Source: Bacteroidia bacterium (GTDB taxonomy: Bacteria; Bacteroidota; Bacteroidia; J057). Taken from it: DNA of 64,000 nucleotides. This document shows positions 31,777 to 40,309 of this stretch, one piece after another. The stretch is from assembly GCA_041391665.1 (NCBI GenBank), contig JAWKNO010000001.1, positions 248,001 through 312,000 on the forward strand, in the 5' to 3' direction. The notes beneath the pieces are model-generated. The model did not search any database. It was given only the letters and a program-made list of their open reading frames with translations, and was not told the origin of the DNA. The position numbers and the translations under genes were made by a program. Each line of letters starts with the position of its first letter. The stretch's first letter is position 1.

Positions 31777-34188
31777 GTGATGAAACATTTCCTTTCCTCC
31801 TGCGTGCTTTTGGGCGTGTTGTTTTTCTCCTGCCAAAAGGAAAACTCCACTCCCGATAACACCGCGCCTGTCCTCTCTCCCGATGAAGAATCGGCGACTT
31901 TTCAGCTTGTGCCGGGGCTGGAAATCCGGCTGGTTGCTTCGGAGCCGCTGGTGGAAGAACCGGTTTTTATCACCTTCGACGAAGACGGAAGAATGTGGGT
32001 AGCCGAAATGCGCGGTTTTATGCCCGACATTGATGGTACGGGCGAAACTGATCCCATCGGGCGAATCTCTATTTATACCGACGAGGATGGCGACGGACAA
32101 ATGGATACGCGAACCGTTTTCCTTGACAGCCTGGTTTTGCCCCGATCTATTGCCGTCGTAAAAGGCGGTGCACTGATCGCCGAAAATATCCCGCTCTGGT
32201 ATGCCGAAGACACCGACGGCGACCTGATCGCAGATCGCAAAACACTGATTGACTCGACCTACGGCGGCAAAGGCCTGCCCGAACATTCACCCAACGGACT
32301 CTGGCGGGGCATGGACAACTGGTACTACAATGCCAAATCCAAATACCGCTACCGCCTGGTGGAGGGAAAATGGATAAAAGAAGAAACGGAGTTTCGCGGC
32401 CAGTGGGGCATTTCTCACGACGATGCGGGGCGGCTTTACTACAATTACAACTGGTCCCAACTCCACGCCGATATTGCGCCTCCCAATTACCTCTCCCGCA
32501 ATGCACATCACACCTCCGGCACAGGCATAGATGTGGGGGTCTCCACCAACCGGGCGGTATTTCCCATTCGCCCCAATCCGGCGGTAAACCGGGGGTATGT
32601 TCCCGGCTCTCTCGACGAAAACGGCCGCCTGCTGGAATTTACCTCCGCCTCCGCTCCGCTGGTTTATCGGGGGGCCACCTTTACGGAAGAATACCGTGGA
32701 AATGTATTTGTCTGTGAACCTGCAGGCAATCTGATCAAACGAAATATCATCGATGAGGGCGAATTGACCCTCCATTCGCATTTTGCGTATCCGGATAAAG
32801 AGTTTCTCGCGGCGACAGATGAGCGGTTCCGCCCGGTATTTCTTGCCACGGGCCCCGATGGCGCTTTGTATGTCGCAGATATGTATCACGGCATTATTCA
32901 GCACGGGGCGTATATCACGCCTTATTTGCGGGAGCAGTATATTCAACGGGGACTGGACAAAGGCATTCACTACGGCCGCATCTGGCAGATAAAACCGAAG
33001 AATGCAAATTTGCCCGAAACCGAAAAGCTATCACAAAAATCTTCTGTCGAACTTGTGGCCCTTCTTTCCCATCCCAATGGCTGGTATCGGGATGTTGCCC
33101 AGCGGTTGCTCGTAGAAAGGAGAGATTTGTCCATCGTGCCGGAGATACAAAAACTCGTTGCTGGTAAAAGCAATTTTCCCGGAAAACTACACGCGCTCTG
33201 GACATTGGAGGGAATCGGTTATACCGAAACGGATATTTATGAGCAGGGGGCAAATGACCCTCACCCGAAAGTTCGCGCTGCGGCGATTCGTTTGTTGGAA
33301 ATCATTAGCCAAAAAAATCCTGCGGCTGAAAATGTCTTTAAAAAAGTGCTGGTTAACGGAAAGGACGATCCATCGCCGGAGGTACAGCTTCAGGTTTGTC
33401 TGAGCCTGGGCGTCTTAACCCCTCAGGAATCTTTACCCATACTTTCGGAGATTCTGAGTCAGTATGCGGACAGCGCATTGTTTCGGGATGCAGTAATGAG
33501 CAGTCTGGAAAACAGAGAGCAGATGATGTTGCGTCAGCTCAGTGGAGAATGGAAAGAAGCTTCTTCCGGGAAATCCATTTTTCTGGAAATGCTCACCACC
33601 GCTATTCTGCGGAAGGGCGATAAACGCGAGATCGCCGAACTGGAAAAAATAGCCAGAACTCCCGGCAGGTGGGAAGAATGGCAAAGTGAGGCAATTGCCC
33701 GTGTGTTGGCCCTGCAAATCAAAAATGAAACAACAAAAGCAGATTCGCTTTCTGCGAATGAGGTCATACCCGTTGAGCGGATGGTTGCAGGCAGGCAACT
33801 TTTCCTCAATACCTGCAGCGGCTGCCACGGTTCTAACGGAGAAGGGATGAAAAATTTTGCTCCGCCGCTGGCGGGTTCTGAATGGGTAACCGGCGACAAA
33901 AAGCGGCTGATTTTGTTGGTTCTTCATGGGCTGGAAGGCCCATTGACGGTCAATGGCCATTTGTACGACAAACCCGAAATCCTGCCGGTCATGCCTTCAT
34001 TTACGATTCTCGATGATAAAGATCTGGCCGAAATTCTCACCTATATCCGCAACGCATGGGGAAATACTTCAGAATCTGTTTCTCCCGGAGATGTAGGACA
34101 CACCCGGCATACTTCCCAGGGGCGTGTGATTCCCTGGACCGAAAAAGAATTGCTAAATATTCAACCAACCCCTGAACCCAATGAGTAA
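31777..34188 (+). CDS. PVC-type haem-binding lipoprotein (dehydrogenase-cytochrome c)
   Basis: 803 residues with a lipoprotein signal (lipobox VLFFSC near residue 19). An N-terminal beta-propeller-like region of the PVC-type membrane-bound dehydrogenase family (residues about 40-410, with FDEDGRMWVAEMRG and GPDGALYVADMYHG) is followed by HEAT-like helices (about 420-650). A cytochrome c domain closes the protein (about 660-790), with CSGCH binding haem and MPSFTILDD supplying a likely Met ligand. The family is thought to oxidise sugars or sugar derivatives in the periplasm; the substrate is unknown. The next gene, a Tat-exported isomerase, overlaps it by 8 bp, and an MFS transporter follows, supporting a carbohydrate role. 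Confidence 0.88.
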   Translation: MMKHFLSSCVLLGVLFFSCQKENSTPDNTAPVLSPDEESATFQLVPGLEIRLVASEPLVEEPVFITFDEDGRMWVAEMRGFMPDIDGTGETDPIGRISIYTDEDGDGQMDTRTVFLDSLVLPRSIAVVKGGALIAENIPLWYAEDTDGDLIADRKTLIDSTYGGKGLPEHSPNGLWRGMDNWYYNAKSKYRYRLVEGKWIKEETEFRGQWGISHDDAGRLYYNYNWSQLHADIAPPNYLSRNAHHTSGTGIDVGVSTNRAVFPIRPNPAVNRGYVPGSLDENGRLLEFTSASAPLVYRGATFTEEYRGNVFVCEPAGNLIKRNIIDEGELTLHSHFAYPDKEFLAATDERFRPVFLATGPDGALYVADMYHGIIQHGAYITPYLREQYIQRGLDKGIHYGRIWQIKPKNANLPETEKLSQKSSVELVALLSHPNGWYRDVAQRLLVERRDLSIVPEIQKLVAGKSNFPGKLHALWTLEGIGYTETDIYEQGANDPHPKVRAAAIRLLEIISQKNPAAENVFKKVLVNGKDDPSPEVQLQVCLSLGVLTPQESLPILSEILSQYADSALFRDAVMSSLENREQMMLRQLSGEWKEASSGKSIFLEMLTTAILRKGDKREIAELEKIARTPGRWEEWQSEAIARVLALQIKNETTKADSLSANEVIPVERMVAGRQLFLNTCSGCHGSNGEGMKNFAPPLAGSEWVTGDKKRLILLVLHGLEGPLTVNGHLYDKPEILPVMPSFTILDDKDLAEILTYIRNAWGNTSESVSPGDVGHTRHTSQGRVIPWTEKELLNIQPTPEPNE

Positions 34189-35254
34189 TTTACCCATCAA
34201 CAGAAGGCAGTTTGTCACCGGAACTGCTGCACTCATCGCCTTGTCTCCCTTGCTGCGCGCCGGTTCTTTTCTCACCGGCAGGCGAATGGGAATAGCCCAT
34301 GCTTCTTATGCCGTTCGCTGGCGCTCAAAAACAGAAAGTGTAAAATATCCCGGTTTTACCGACTCAATGTCCATGGCCGAACACTGTGGGAAAATCGGTG
34401 CCGGAGGGGTACAACTTGGCGTAGGCGGCTGGCAGGATGGAGATGCTGCCCGGATGAAAACCATTTGTGAAAACTACAATATGTTTTTTGAGGGCCAGGC
34501 TTCGCTTCCTAAAAGCGAAGGAGACATTCCCCGGTTTGAAAAGGATATTCAGCATGCAGTTGCTGCGGGTGCGACGATTGTGCGAACAGCCTGTCTGAGT
34601 GGCCGGCGGTATGAAAATTTTGAGACAAAAGAGGCCTTTCAAACATTTAAAGACAATGCCATTCAGTCGATTACGTGGGCAGAGCCGATTGTTCGCAAAA
34701 ACCGAATCCGCCTGGCAATAGAAAATCATAAAGACTGGCGTGCCCCCGATTTGCTGGCGATACTCCGGCAGTTTGACAGTGAGTGGATCGGTGTGAATCT
34801 CGATTTTGGAAATAATATTTCCCTGCTGGAAGATCCGATGGAAGTGGTGAAGGCCCTTGCGCCCTATTCGTATACCACTCACATCAAGGATATGGGCGTG
34901 GCAGAATATGAGGATGGTTTTCTCCTGTCGGAAGTTCCGCTGGGGGAGGGGATTTTGGATTTGCGGCAGATGATAGACATTTGCCTGGAACACAACCCCG
35001 GCATGACCTTCAATCTGGAAATGATTACACGCGATCCGCTCAAGGTACCATGTCTGACGGATAAATATTGGGCGACATTTGAAGATGTTTCGGGAAAAGA
35101 ACTGGCAATGACTTTAGGTATGGTAAAAAAATTAACGTCAGGCAAAGGCTTGCCCGTGATTGAAAATGAGAAACCCGAAACAAAACTTGCCGTTGAAGAG
35201 AAGAATATTCTTTCTTCCTTCACTTACTCAAGACAAACCCCCGGGCTGTACTGA
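34181..35254 (+). CDS. Tat-exported sugar phosphate isomerase/epimerase-like TIM barrel protein
   Basis: 357 residues. The N-terminus NRRQFVTGTAALIALSPLL is a twin-arginine signal, so export in folded form is expected. The rest is a xylose isomerase-like TIM barrel: GAGGVQLGVGG near residue 70, RLAIENHKDW near 180 with the metal-ligand Glu, GVNLDFGNN near 205, and THIKDMGV with a His near 230. Although the family name mentions sugar phosphates, a periplasmic location argues for free sugars or their oxidised products. It overlaps the PVC-type cytochrome gene by 8 bp, and the MFS gene starts 14 bp downstream. Confidence 0.88.
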   Translation: MSNLPINRRQFVTGTAALIALSPLLRAGSFLTGRRMGIAHASYAVRWRSKTESVKYPGFTDSMSMAEHCGKIGAGGVQLGVGGWQDGDAARMKTICENYNMFFEGQASLPKSEGDIPRFEKDIQHAVAAGATIVRTACLSGRRYENFETKEAFQTFKDNAIQSITWAEPIVRKNRIRLAIENHKDWRAPDLLAILRQFDSEWIGVNLDFGNNISLLEDPMEVVKALAPYSYTTHIKDMGVAEYEDGFLLSEVPLGEGILDLRQMIDICLEHNPGMTFNLEMITRDPLKVPCLTDKYWATFEDVSGKELAMTLGMVKKLTSGKGLPVIENEKPETKLAVEEKNILSSFTYSRQTPGLY

Positions 35255-35268
35255 GCCTGGCAGTTATT

Positions 35269-36492
35269 ATGTTTCAAAAGACCCTTACGCTTTACCGGAA
35301 TTCTTTTAGTGGACTTCCCCGCGAGATATGGCTGATATCCATGGTTTCGCTGATCAACCGCAGTGGCGCAATGGTCGTCCCGTTTCTCACGGTTTACCTT
35401 ACCCGGAGTCTGGGCTTTAGCCTGATAGAGGCAGGGTGGGTGATGAGTGCATTTGGGTTGGGTTCTATTGCCGGTGCTTTTGTCGGCGGGAGGCTGACCG
35501 ATAAGGTAGGTCATTATGAGGTGCAGTTCTGGAGTCTGCTGTTTGGCGGGGGAATGTATTTTGTGCTGATGCAGATGGAAACGCTATGGACGATTGCATT
35601 GACGACGTTTTTCACCAGTTTTGTGAATGATACTTTTCGTCCGGCAAATATGGCTTCGATCAGTGCGTACAGTCCCAAAAACTTATACACACGTTCTGTT
35701 GCTCTGCTTCGGTTTGCGATTAATCTGGGTTTTTCGATTGGTCCGGCGGTGGGGGGATTTCTCGCTGCAACGGTAGGCTATAAGTGGTTATTTGTTGTTG
35801 ACGGATTTACCTGCATCACTGCGGCTTTGGTTTTCAGAATGTTTGTTCCCCATAAACATGAAGAAAAGCCCGTAGAAGAACCTGCAAAAAAGGGCGTACC
35901 CAAGGTTAGGTTTTCGGTTTTAAGTGACCGGCCATTTATTCTGTTTGCATTTTTTCAGCTGATGATTTCTGTAGCATTCATGCAGTTTTTTTCGACGATT
36001 CCTGTTTTCTGGAAAGAGAATATGGGGTTAAATGAAGATGTGATCGGGGCATTGATGGCCTTGAATGGAATTATGATCGTGGCAGTGGAAATGCCCATGA
36101 TTTATCTGATCGAAAACCGGTTTTCCCGACTTGGCCTTGTGATGGGGGGAATGATCGCTATGGGGCTGGCTTTTATGTCTTTGTGGCTGGGTGGCGTGTG
36201 GATATGGGCTGCATTGGTTTTTGTTATTCTCGTTACGATTGGAGAAATGATCAATTTCCCCTTTGGCAATACTTATGCACTGGATCGTGCTACTCCAGCC
36301 ACGAGGGGAAAATATATGGGACTGTACTCGATGATATTTTCGACTTCATTTGTGATTGCTCCGCCATTGGGTACATGGATTGCAGGCAGTTTTGGGTTTG
36401 GAACGTTATGGTTTGTGCTTACGATATTATGTTTGGTTGCTGCACTAGGAATTAATTATCTGCGGATTCAGGATGCTAAGACCTTGAGTTAA
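35269..36492 (+). CDS. MFS transporter
   Basis: 407 residues with about twelve hydrophobic segments and the MFS loop 2-3 signature GGRLTDKVGHYE near residue 80. A charged central loop (HKHEEKPVEEPAKKG) lies near 200. It is a 12-TM member with some resemblance to MDR/sugar efflux transporters. The genomic position, 14 bp after a periplasmic sugar isomerase-like gene, suggests uptake of a carbohydrate product, but the direction of transport is not readable. The 3' end overlaps the convergent SRPBCC-like gene by 17 bp. Confidence 0.9.
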   Translation: MFQKTLTLYRNSFSGLPREIWLISMVSLINRSGAMVVPFLTVYLTRSLGFSLIEAGWVMSAFGLGSIAGAFVGGRLTDKVGHYEVQFWSLLFGGGMYFVLMQMETLWTIALTTFFTSFVNDTFRPANMASISAYSPKNLYTRSVALLRFAINLGFSIGPAVGGFLAATVGYKWLFVVDGFTCITAALVFRMFVPHKHEEKPVEEPAKKGVPKVRFSVLSDRPFILFAFFQLMISVAFMQFFSTIPVFWKENMGLNEDVIGALMALNGIMIVAVEMPMIYLIENRFSRLGLVMGGMIAMGLAFMSLWLGGVWIWAALVFVILVTIGEMINFPFGNTYALDRATPATRGKYMGLYSMIFSTSFVIAPPLGTWIAGSFGFGTLWFVLTILCLVAALGINYLRIQDAKTLS

Positions 36493-36925
36493 AAAATTTT
36501 TTATACAACGGACCCCGCATCGCAAATTGCAAATATAAAACCGGGTACATGATATAGTCGAGTAGAAAAAATGGCGTACGAAAAGTAATGTCATCTGTAA
36601 TAATGCTATTGTTCACGCCATGTTGAGTTACCAGATGACGGTGTCGCCAATAGCGCAGAAATCCCGGCAACTTTTCACCCTCATCCACAAACCATGCAGA
36701 ATCGGATCCGATGGAATCTTCTGTTATTTTGCTTATCCATTCCTGTTTGAGAAGTCCCAGAATAGTCAGTTTTAGATGGACAGTATTGCCGGTTTGTGAG
36801 CCATCAAACTGAACGATTTCCAGGTGGATACCCGGCGGTTTTAGTGCCTCAAATAATTTGCGGTCAAATCGGCCAAACACATCCCGGAAGTGTCCGGATA
36901 CAGGAGTTTTTAGTAAAATTCGCAT
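36476..36925 (-). CDS. SRPBCC-like ligand-binding protein
   Basis: 149 residues starting MRILLKTPVSGHFRDVFGRFD. The pattern of a long central helix and strands such as NTVHLKLTILGLLKQEW and NSIITDDITFRTP resembles the SRPBCC (START-like) cyclase/ligand-binding group found in Bacteroidota. Function is unknown; a lipid or small hydrophobic ligand is the usual expectation for the fold. It is convergent with, and overlaps, the MFS gene. Confidence 0.7.
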   Translation of the reverse strand: MRILLKTPVSGHFRDVFGRFDRKLFEALKPPGIHLEIVQFDGSQTGNTVHLKLTILGLLKQEWISKITEDSIGSDSAWFVDEGEKLPGFLRYWRHRHLVTQHGVNNSIITDDITFRTPFFLLDYIMYPVLYLQFAMRGPLYKKFFNSRS

Positions 36926-37006
36926 ATAGATAAAACCATTGGATTTCCGGATTGTTCACTAACTTGTGTGTTGAATCCCTACATTTTTGTCAAAATATTT
37001 GTTCTC

Positions 37007-37567
37007 ATGTACGGTAATCTGCTTAAAGATAAATTTCCCCAGGACGAAAAAAACGGGTTGTATAAGGTCCCTAATTTACCGGCAGTCAAGCTCGGCAAAA
37101 TCCTCACCAGCGATACCCGCATCGCCAGTCCCAATGATGTATTGGCGCTTCATCTTCACTCAGGCACTTTCAGCAAGAGTGTACTGATCTTCACCAAAGA
37201 TCGCTGTTTTTATCCAGACGGTTCTTTTTTATTAGAGGATGTGAAGGAGATACAGGTTGAAGGGAGCCGTCTTATTGTTTTTGCCAACCAGCAGGCGCAA
37301 CTGGTTCCGCATAAACTTTCTGTCAAAAGCGAGCAGGTAGCTCAGATTTTGAAAAAATTGCTGGAGTCAATCGCACATCACGATCCGGTATCAGAGGAAA
37401 TGAATAAAAAGCTCTATGAGGGTTTTAGTACCACAGAGCTGGATTGGCTGAATCTTCGGGATGAGATTATGCGGACAATCGATATGTTGTATGACCGATA
37501 TAACGATGGAAAGATTTCTATTCTGGATTATGAGGAGAAAAAGCAGGAGTTGCTGGATCGGCTGTAA
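37007..37567 (+). CDS. Cytosolic protein with PH-like N-terminal part and SHOCT-like tail
   Basis: 186 residues from the ATG at 37007; an upstream GTG at 36968 is possible but adds 13 hydrophobic residues. Residues 25-115 are beta-rich (GKILTSDTRIAS, KSVLIFTKDRCFYPDG, RLIVFANQQ), reminiscent of PH-like YokE-type domains. The last 27 residues (LYDRYNDGKISILDYEEKKQ plus a few more) match the SHOCT pattern, a short helical pair that often forms oligomers. No function is known, and neighbours give no clear context. Confidence 0.65.
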   Translation: MYGNLLKDKFPQDEKNGLYKVPNLPAVKLGKILTSDTRIASPNDVLALHLHSGTFSKSVLIFTKDRCFYPDGSFLLEDVKEIQVEGSRLIVFANQQAQLVPHKLSVKSEQVAQILKKLLESIAHHDPVSEEMNKKLYEGFSTTELDWLNLRDEIMRTIDMLYDRYNDGKISILDYEEKKQELLDRL

Positions 37568-37594
37568 ATAAGGCTGTTTTAAGTTATCTGAATT

Positions 37595-37691
37595 GAAACC
37601 GCGAATGAGCAAATGATAGACGAATATTGAAGAACTGTTTTCATTCGTCTTCCATCCGTGTCGAAGATCCGTACCGGACATTTGTGGTTTC
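37595..37691. repeat. 97-bp imperfect inverted-repeat element
   Basis: GAAACCGCGAATG (37595-37607) pairs with CATTTGTGGTTTC (37679-37691) at 11 of 13 positions. A second perfect inner stem, AGACGAAT (37618-37625) with ATTCGTCT (37643-37650), lies inside. It fills most of the gap between two convergent genes, has no T run, and belongs to the same general class of facing-word repeats as those at 23-30 kb. Confidence 0.5.
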
Positions 37692-37714
37692 TATATCAAA
37701 AGGCAAATCAAAGA

Positions 37715-38377
37715 TTACTTCTTTTTCCTTTTCTGACTCATCGTACTATTCGGTATCGAAGAGAATGTAAAGCCTTTTTCTGAGAAAAATTTTAGTATCT
37801 CTGGCAGCGCATATTCCAGTCGGCCAAAACCTTTGACGCTGTCGTGCAGAAGCACAATTGACCCCTTCCGCGCATTGCGAATGACGTTGTGATAGCAATC
37901 TTCCCCTGATAAACTGATATCAAAATCTGCGGAGATGACATCCATCATGACAATTTCATTTTCCTTCAAAATTTGTTTTGCCTGCTGCGAAGTGATTTTC
38001 CCATACGGCGGGCGGAAAAATTTTGTCTGATAACCGGTGAATTCTGCAATGGTCTGCCGGGCAGAAAGAACGTCTTTCAGGTAGGTTTTGGCGGAGGTTT
38101 TCCATCCACTCATGTGAGTGTCAGAATGGTTACCCACCATATGTCCCGCATCGATGATCCTGTGAACAATATCCGGGTGTTGCCTGACATTTTTCCCGAT
38201 AAGAAAAAAAGATGCCTTTGCCTGAAAAGCCTTTAGCTGAGCCAGCACCCAATCCGTCACCTCCGGAGTCGGGCCGTCATCAAAAGTGAGGTAAATGGTT
38301 TTTTTGTCGGTGGGAATCCGCCATATATATTCAGAATAATAATTTCTAACCAGTTTGGGTATTTTGATCAGGTACAT
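37715..38377 (-). CDS. Polysaccharide deacetylase (CE4)
   Basis: 220 residues from the ATG at 38377, or 229 from the upstream ATG at 38404, which would overlap the preceding gene by 8 bp. NodB-homology motifs are all present: TFDDGP near residue 30 with the catalytic base and metal Asp, HSDTH near 80 with the metal His pair, RPPYG near 120, and LLHDS near 180. This predicts de-N-acetylation of a GlcNAc-containing polymer such as peptidoglycan. There is no classical signal peptide, although the protein starts with a hydrophobic/basic stretch. It follows the HMG-CoA lyase-like gene directly and is probably co-transcribed with it. Confidence 0.88.
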   Translation of the reverse strand: MYLIKIPKLVRNYYSEYIWRIPTDKKTIYLTFDDGPTPEVTDWVLAQLKAFQAKASFFLIGKNVRQHPDIVHRIIDAGHMVGNHSDTHMSGWKTSAKTYLKDVLSARQTIAEFTGYQTKFFRPPYGKITSQQAKQILKENEIVMMDVISADFDISLSGEDCYHNVIRNARKGSIVLLHDSVKGFGRLEYALPEILKFFSEKGFTFSSIPNSTMSQKRKKK

Positions 38378-38396
38378 AAACAGTGTTTTTGGGTAT

Positions 38397-39245
38397 TCAT
38401 TCAAATACCTTAAGTGCGATAGCTGACGCCGCCGAAAATGCCACAGGATCGATGCCCGTTGCGATTTTTTTTGTTTCGCAAAATGCGATCAGGCTCTCCG
38501 TTGAGATATTGCCCACAAGCTCATCTTCCGCAAATGGACATCCGCCAAAACCCATCATCGCCGAGTCAAATCTTCTGCATCCGGCATCCCATGCAGCTTC
38601 AATTTTTTCTGTCTGATGTTGTGGATGTGCATGAAAATGTGCGCCCAGCGTCACTTCCGGAAATTGAGGTATCAACCGGTCAAACAGGTAGTGTATGGAA
38701 TCAATTTTCGCTGAACCTACCGTATCGGCCAGGGCAATGGTTCTGACTCCGGTTTTGACTATTTCCTCCATCCACCCTGCCGCAATATCTGCACTCCATG
38801 GGTCGCCGTAAGGATTTCCAAAAGCCATGGAAAGATATACTACCAGTTCTTTTTTGTTGTCAAGACACAATTGCTGAAGGTCTTTGACCAGAAACAATGA
38901 TTCTGCTATAGTTTTTCGCGTATTGCGAATCTGAAAAGTCTCAGACAAAGAAAACGGATAACCCAGATAAGAAATCTGTGGATAAGCGCAAGCCTCCTGC
39001 GCGCCACGCAAATTGGCGACAATGGCCAGCAATCGGGTGGAAACATCCGTCAAATCCAACCCTTGTATCACCTGATGCGTATCGGCCATTTGCGGTACAG
39101 CTTGTGGTGAAACAAAACTGCCAAAGTCAATCGTGTCGAAACCGGCGCGGAGCAGGGCATTGATATAACGAATCTTAAGATCAGTCGGAATAAACCGGCT
39201 TATTCCCTGCATCGCATCTCTTGGACATTCGACAATCTTGAGCAT
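38397..39245 (-). CDS. Hydroxymethylglutaryl-CoA lyase-like aldolase
   Basis: 282-residue TIM-barrel enzyme of the HMGL family. The N-terminal ECPRDAMQG carries the catalytic Arg-Asp pair. HFHAHPQ near residue 200 carries metal-binding His residues, and GFGGCPFAEDELVGN near 235 is the signature loop with the catalytic Cys. HMG-CoA lyase splits HMG-CoA to acetyl-CoA and acetoacetate in leucine breakdown; no other leucine genes are nearby. The gene is divergent from proB, with 29 bp between start codons. Confidence 0.88.
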   Translation of the reverse strand: MLKIVECPRDAMQGISRFIPTDLKIRYINALLRAGFDTIDFGSFVSPQAVPQMADTHQVIQGLDLTDVSTRLLAIVANLRGAQEACAYPQISYLGYPFSLSETFQIRNTRKTIAESLFLVKDLQQLCLDNKKELVVYLSMAFGNPYGDPWSADIAAGWMEEIVKTGVRTIALADTVGSAKIDSIHYLFDRLIPQFPEVTLGAHFHAHPQHQTEKIEAAWDAGCRRFDSAMMGFGGCPFAEDELVGNISTESLIAFCETKKIATGIDPVAFSAASAIALKVFE

Positions 39246-39274
39246 AATATGTAGCTTGCATCGACAAAACTAAG

Positions 39275-40309
39275 ATGAAAAAACCGATTCTCATACTCAA
39301 AATAGGAACCGGATCTATCACCCAAAAAGATGGGTCACTGGATGAACCGGTATTGGTTGAAGTAGCCCGCCAGCTTTCTCATTTACATAAACGATTTCGG
39401 CTCGTTGTGGTTTCTTCAGGTGCAGTTGGTACGGGTAAAAGATTTTTGCCTGATTTCTCCGGCTCCATTACCGAACGTAAAGCCGCAGCTGCAATTGGAA
39501 ACCCGATTCTGGTAAATAAATATTCGCAGTTTCTCGCTCCTTACGGTATAGCCATTGCGCAAAGTCTCTGTGAAAGACAACATTTTTCCAACCGGAAACA
39601 ATTCCTCCAGCTTCGCAATACCTTCGAAACACTCTGGGAAAACAATATTATTCCCATCGCTAACGAAAATGACGTGGTCAGCGATCTCGAACTTCGTTTC
39701 TCCGACAATGACGAGCTGGCAACCCTGATGGCTGTAGGATTTGGCGCAGAAAAACTCCTGATCGGCACTTCCGTGGAAGGGGTGCTCGACAGAGAAGGAA
39801 ACGTACTTTCTCATGTAAAAGAAGTTGGTGAATCCATTCTCGGACTCGCCGATGATACGCGCTCCGGGCCTGGCCTGGGCGGTATGACTTCCAAACTCAC
39901 GTTTGCCCGACTTGCTACCCGCATGGGAATCAAAGTTGTGATATTCGGACTCAAAATACCTGGTAGTATGTTGCTGGCTGCAGAGGAATCAGCCGGAACG
40001 GTATTTTCTCCTCAATCATCCACACTTTCTGCCCGGGACAAGTGGATTGCCAGCAGCAGTCTGGTTTCGGGGCGGTTGGAAGTAGATGGGGGTGCCCATC
40101 AGGCTTTGGTAAATCGTAAAAGTCTGCTCGCCGTAGGGGTAAAACGTGTGGTCGAACCATTTTCCAGAGGAGAAGTTTTTGAGCTGGTATATGAGACGGG
40201 AATTCCATTTGCCGTTGCCCGGGCGAGATTGTCTTCGGAAGAAATTGAGAAAAATATCGGGGCAAAAAACTTTGAAGTTGTTCACGCAGATGATATTGTG
40301 ATCTTATGA
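39275..40309 (+). CDS. proB: Glutamate 5-kinase
   Basis: First enzyme of proline synthesis, phosphorylating glutamate. The 344-residue protein has the amino acid kinase start LILKIGTGSIT, VVVSSGAVGTG near residue 45, NENDVVSD near 130 and GPGLGGMTSKL near 200. A C-terminal PUA domain covers about 265-340 (GAHQALVNRKSLLAVGVKRV). Proline feedback control is usual for the family. The stop overlaps the proA start by 4 bp (ATGA), giving translational coupling. Confidence 0.95.
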   Translation: MKKPILILKIGTGSITQKDGSLDEPVLVEVARQLSHLHKRFRLVVVSSGAVGTGKRFLPDFSGSITERKAAAAIGNPILVNKYSQFLAPYGIAIAQSLCERQHFSNRKQFLQLRNTFETLWENNIIPIANENDVVSDLELRFSDNDELATLMAVGFGAEKLLIGTSVEGVLDREGNVLSHVKEVGESILGLADDTRSGPGLGGMTSKLTFARLATRMGIKVVIFGLKIPGSMLLAAEESAGTVFSPQSSTLSARDKWIASSSLVSGRLEVDGGAHQALVNRKSLLAVGVKRVVEPFSRGEVFELVYETGIPFAVARARLSSEEIEKNIGAKNFEVVHADDIVIL

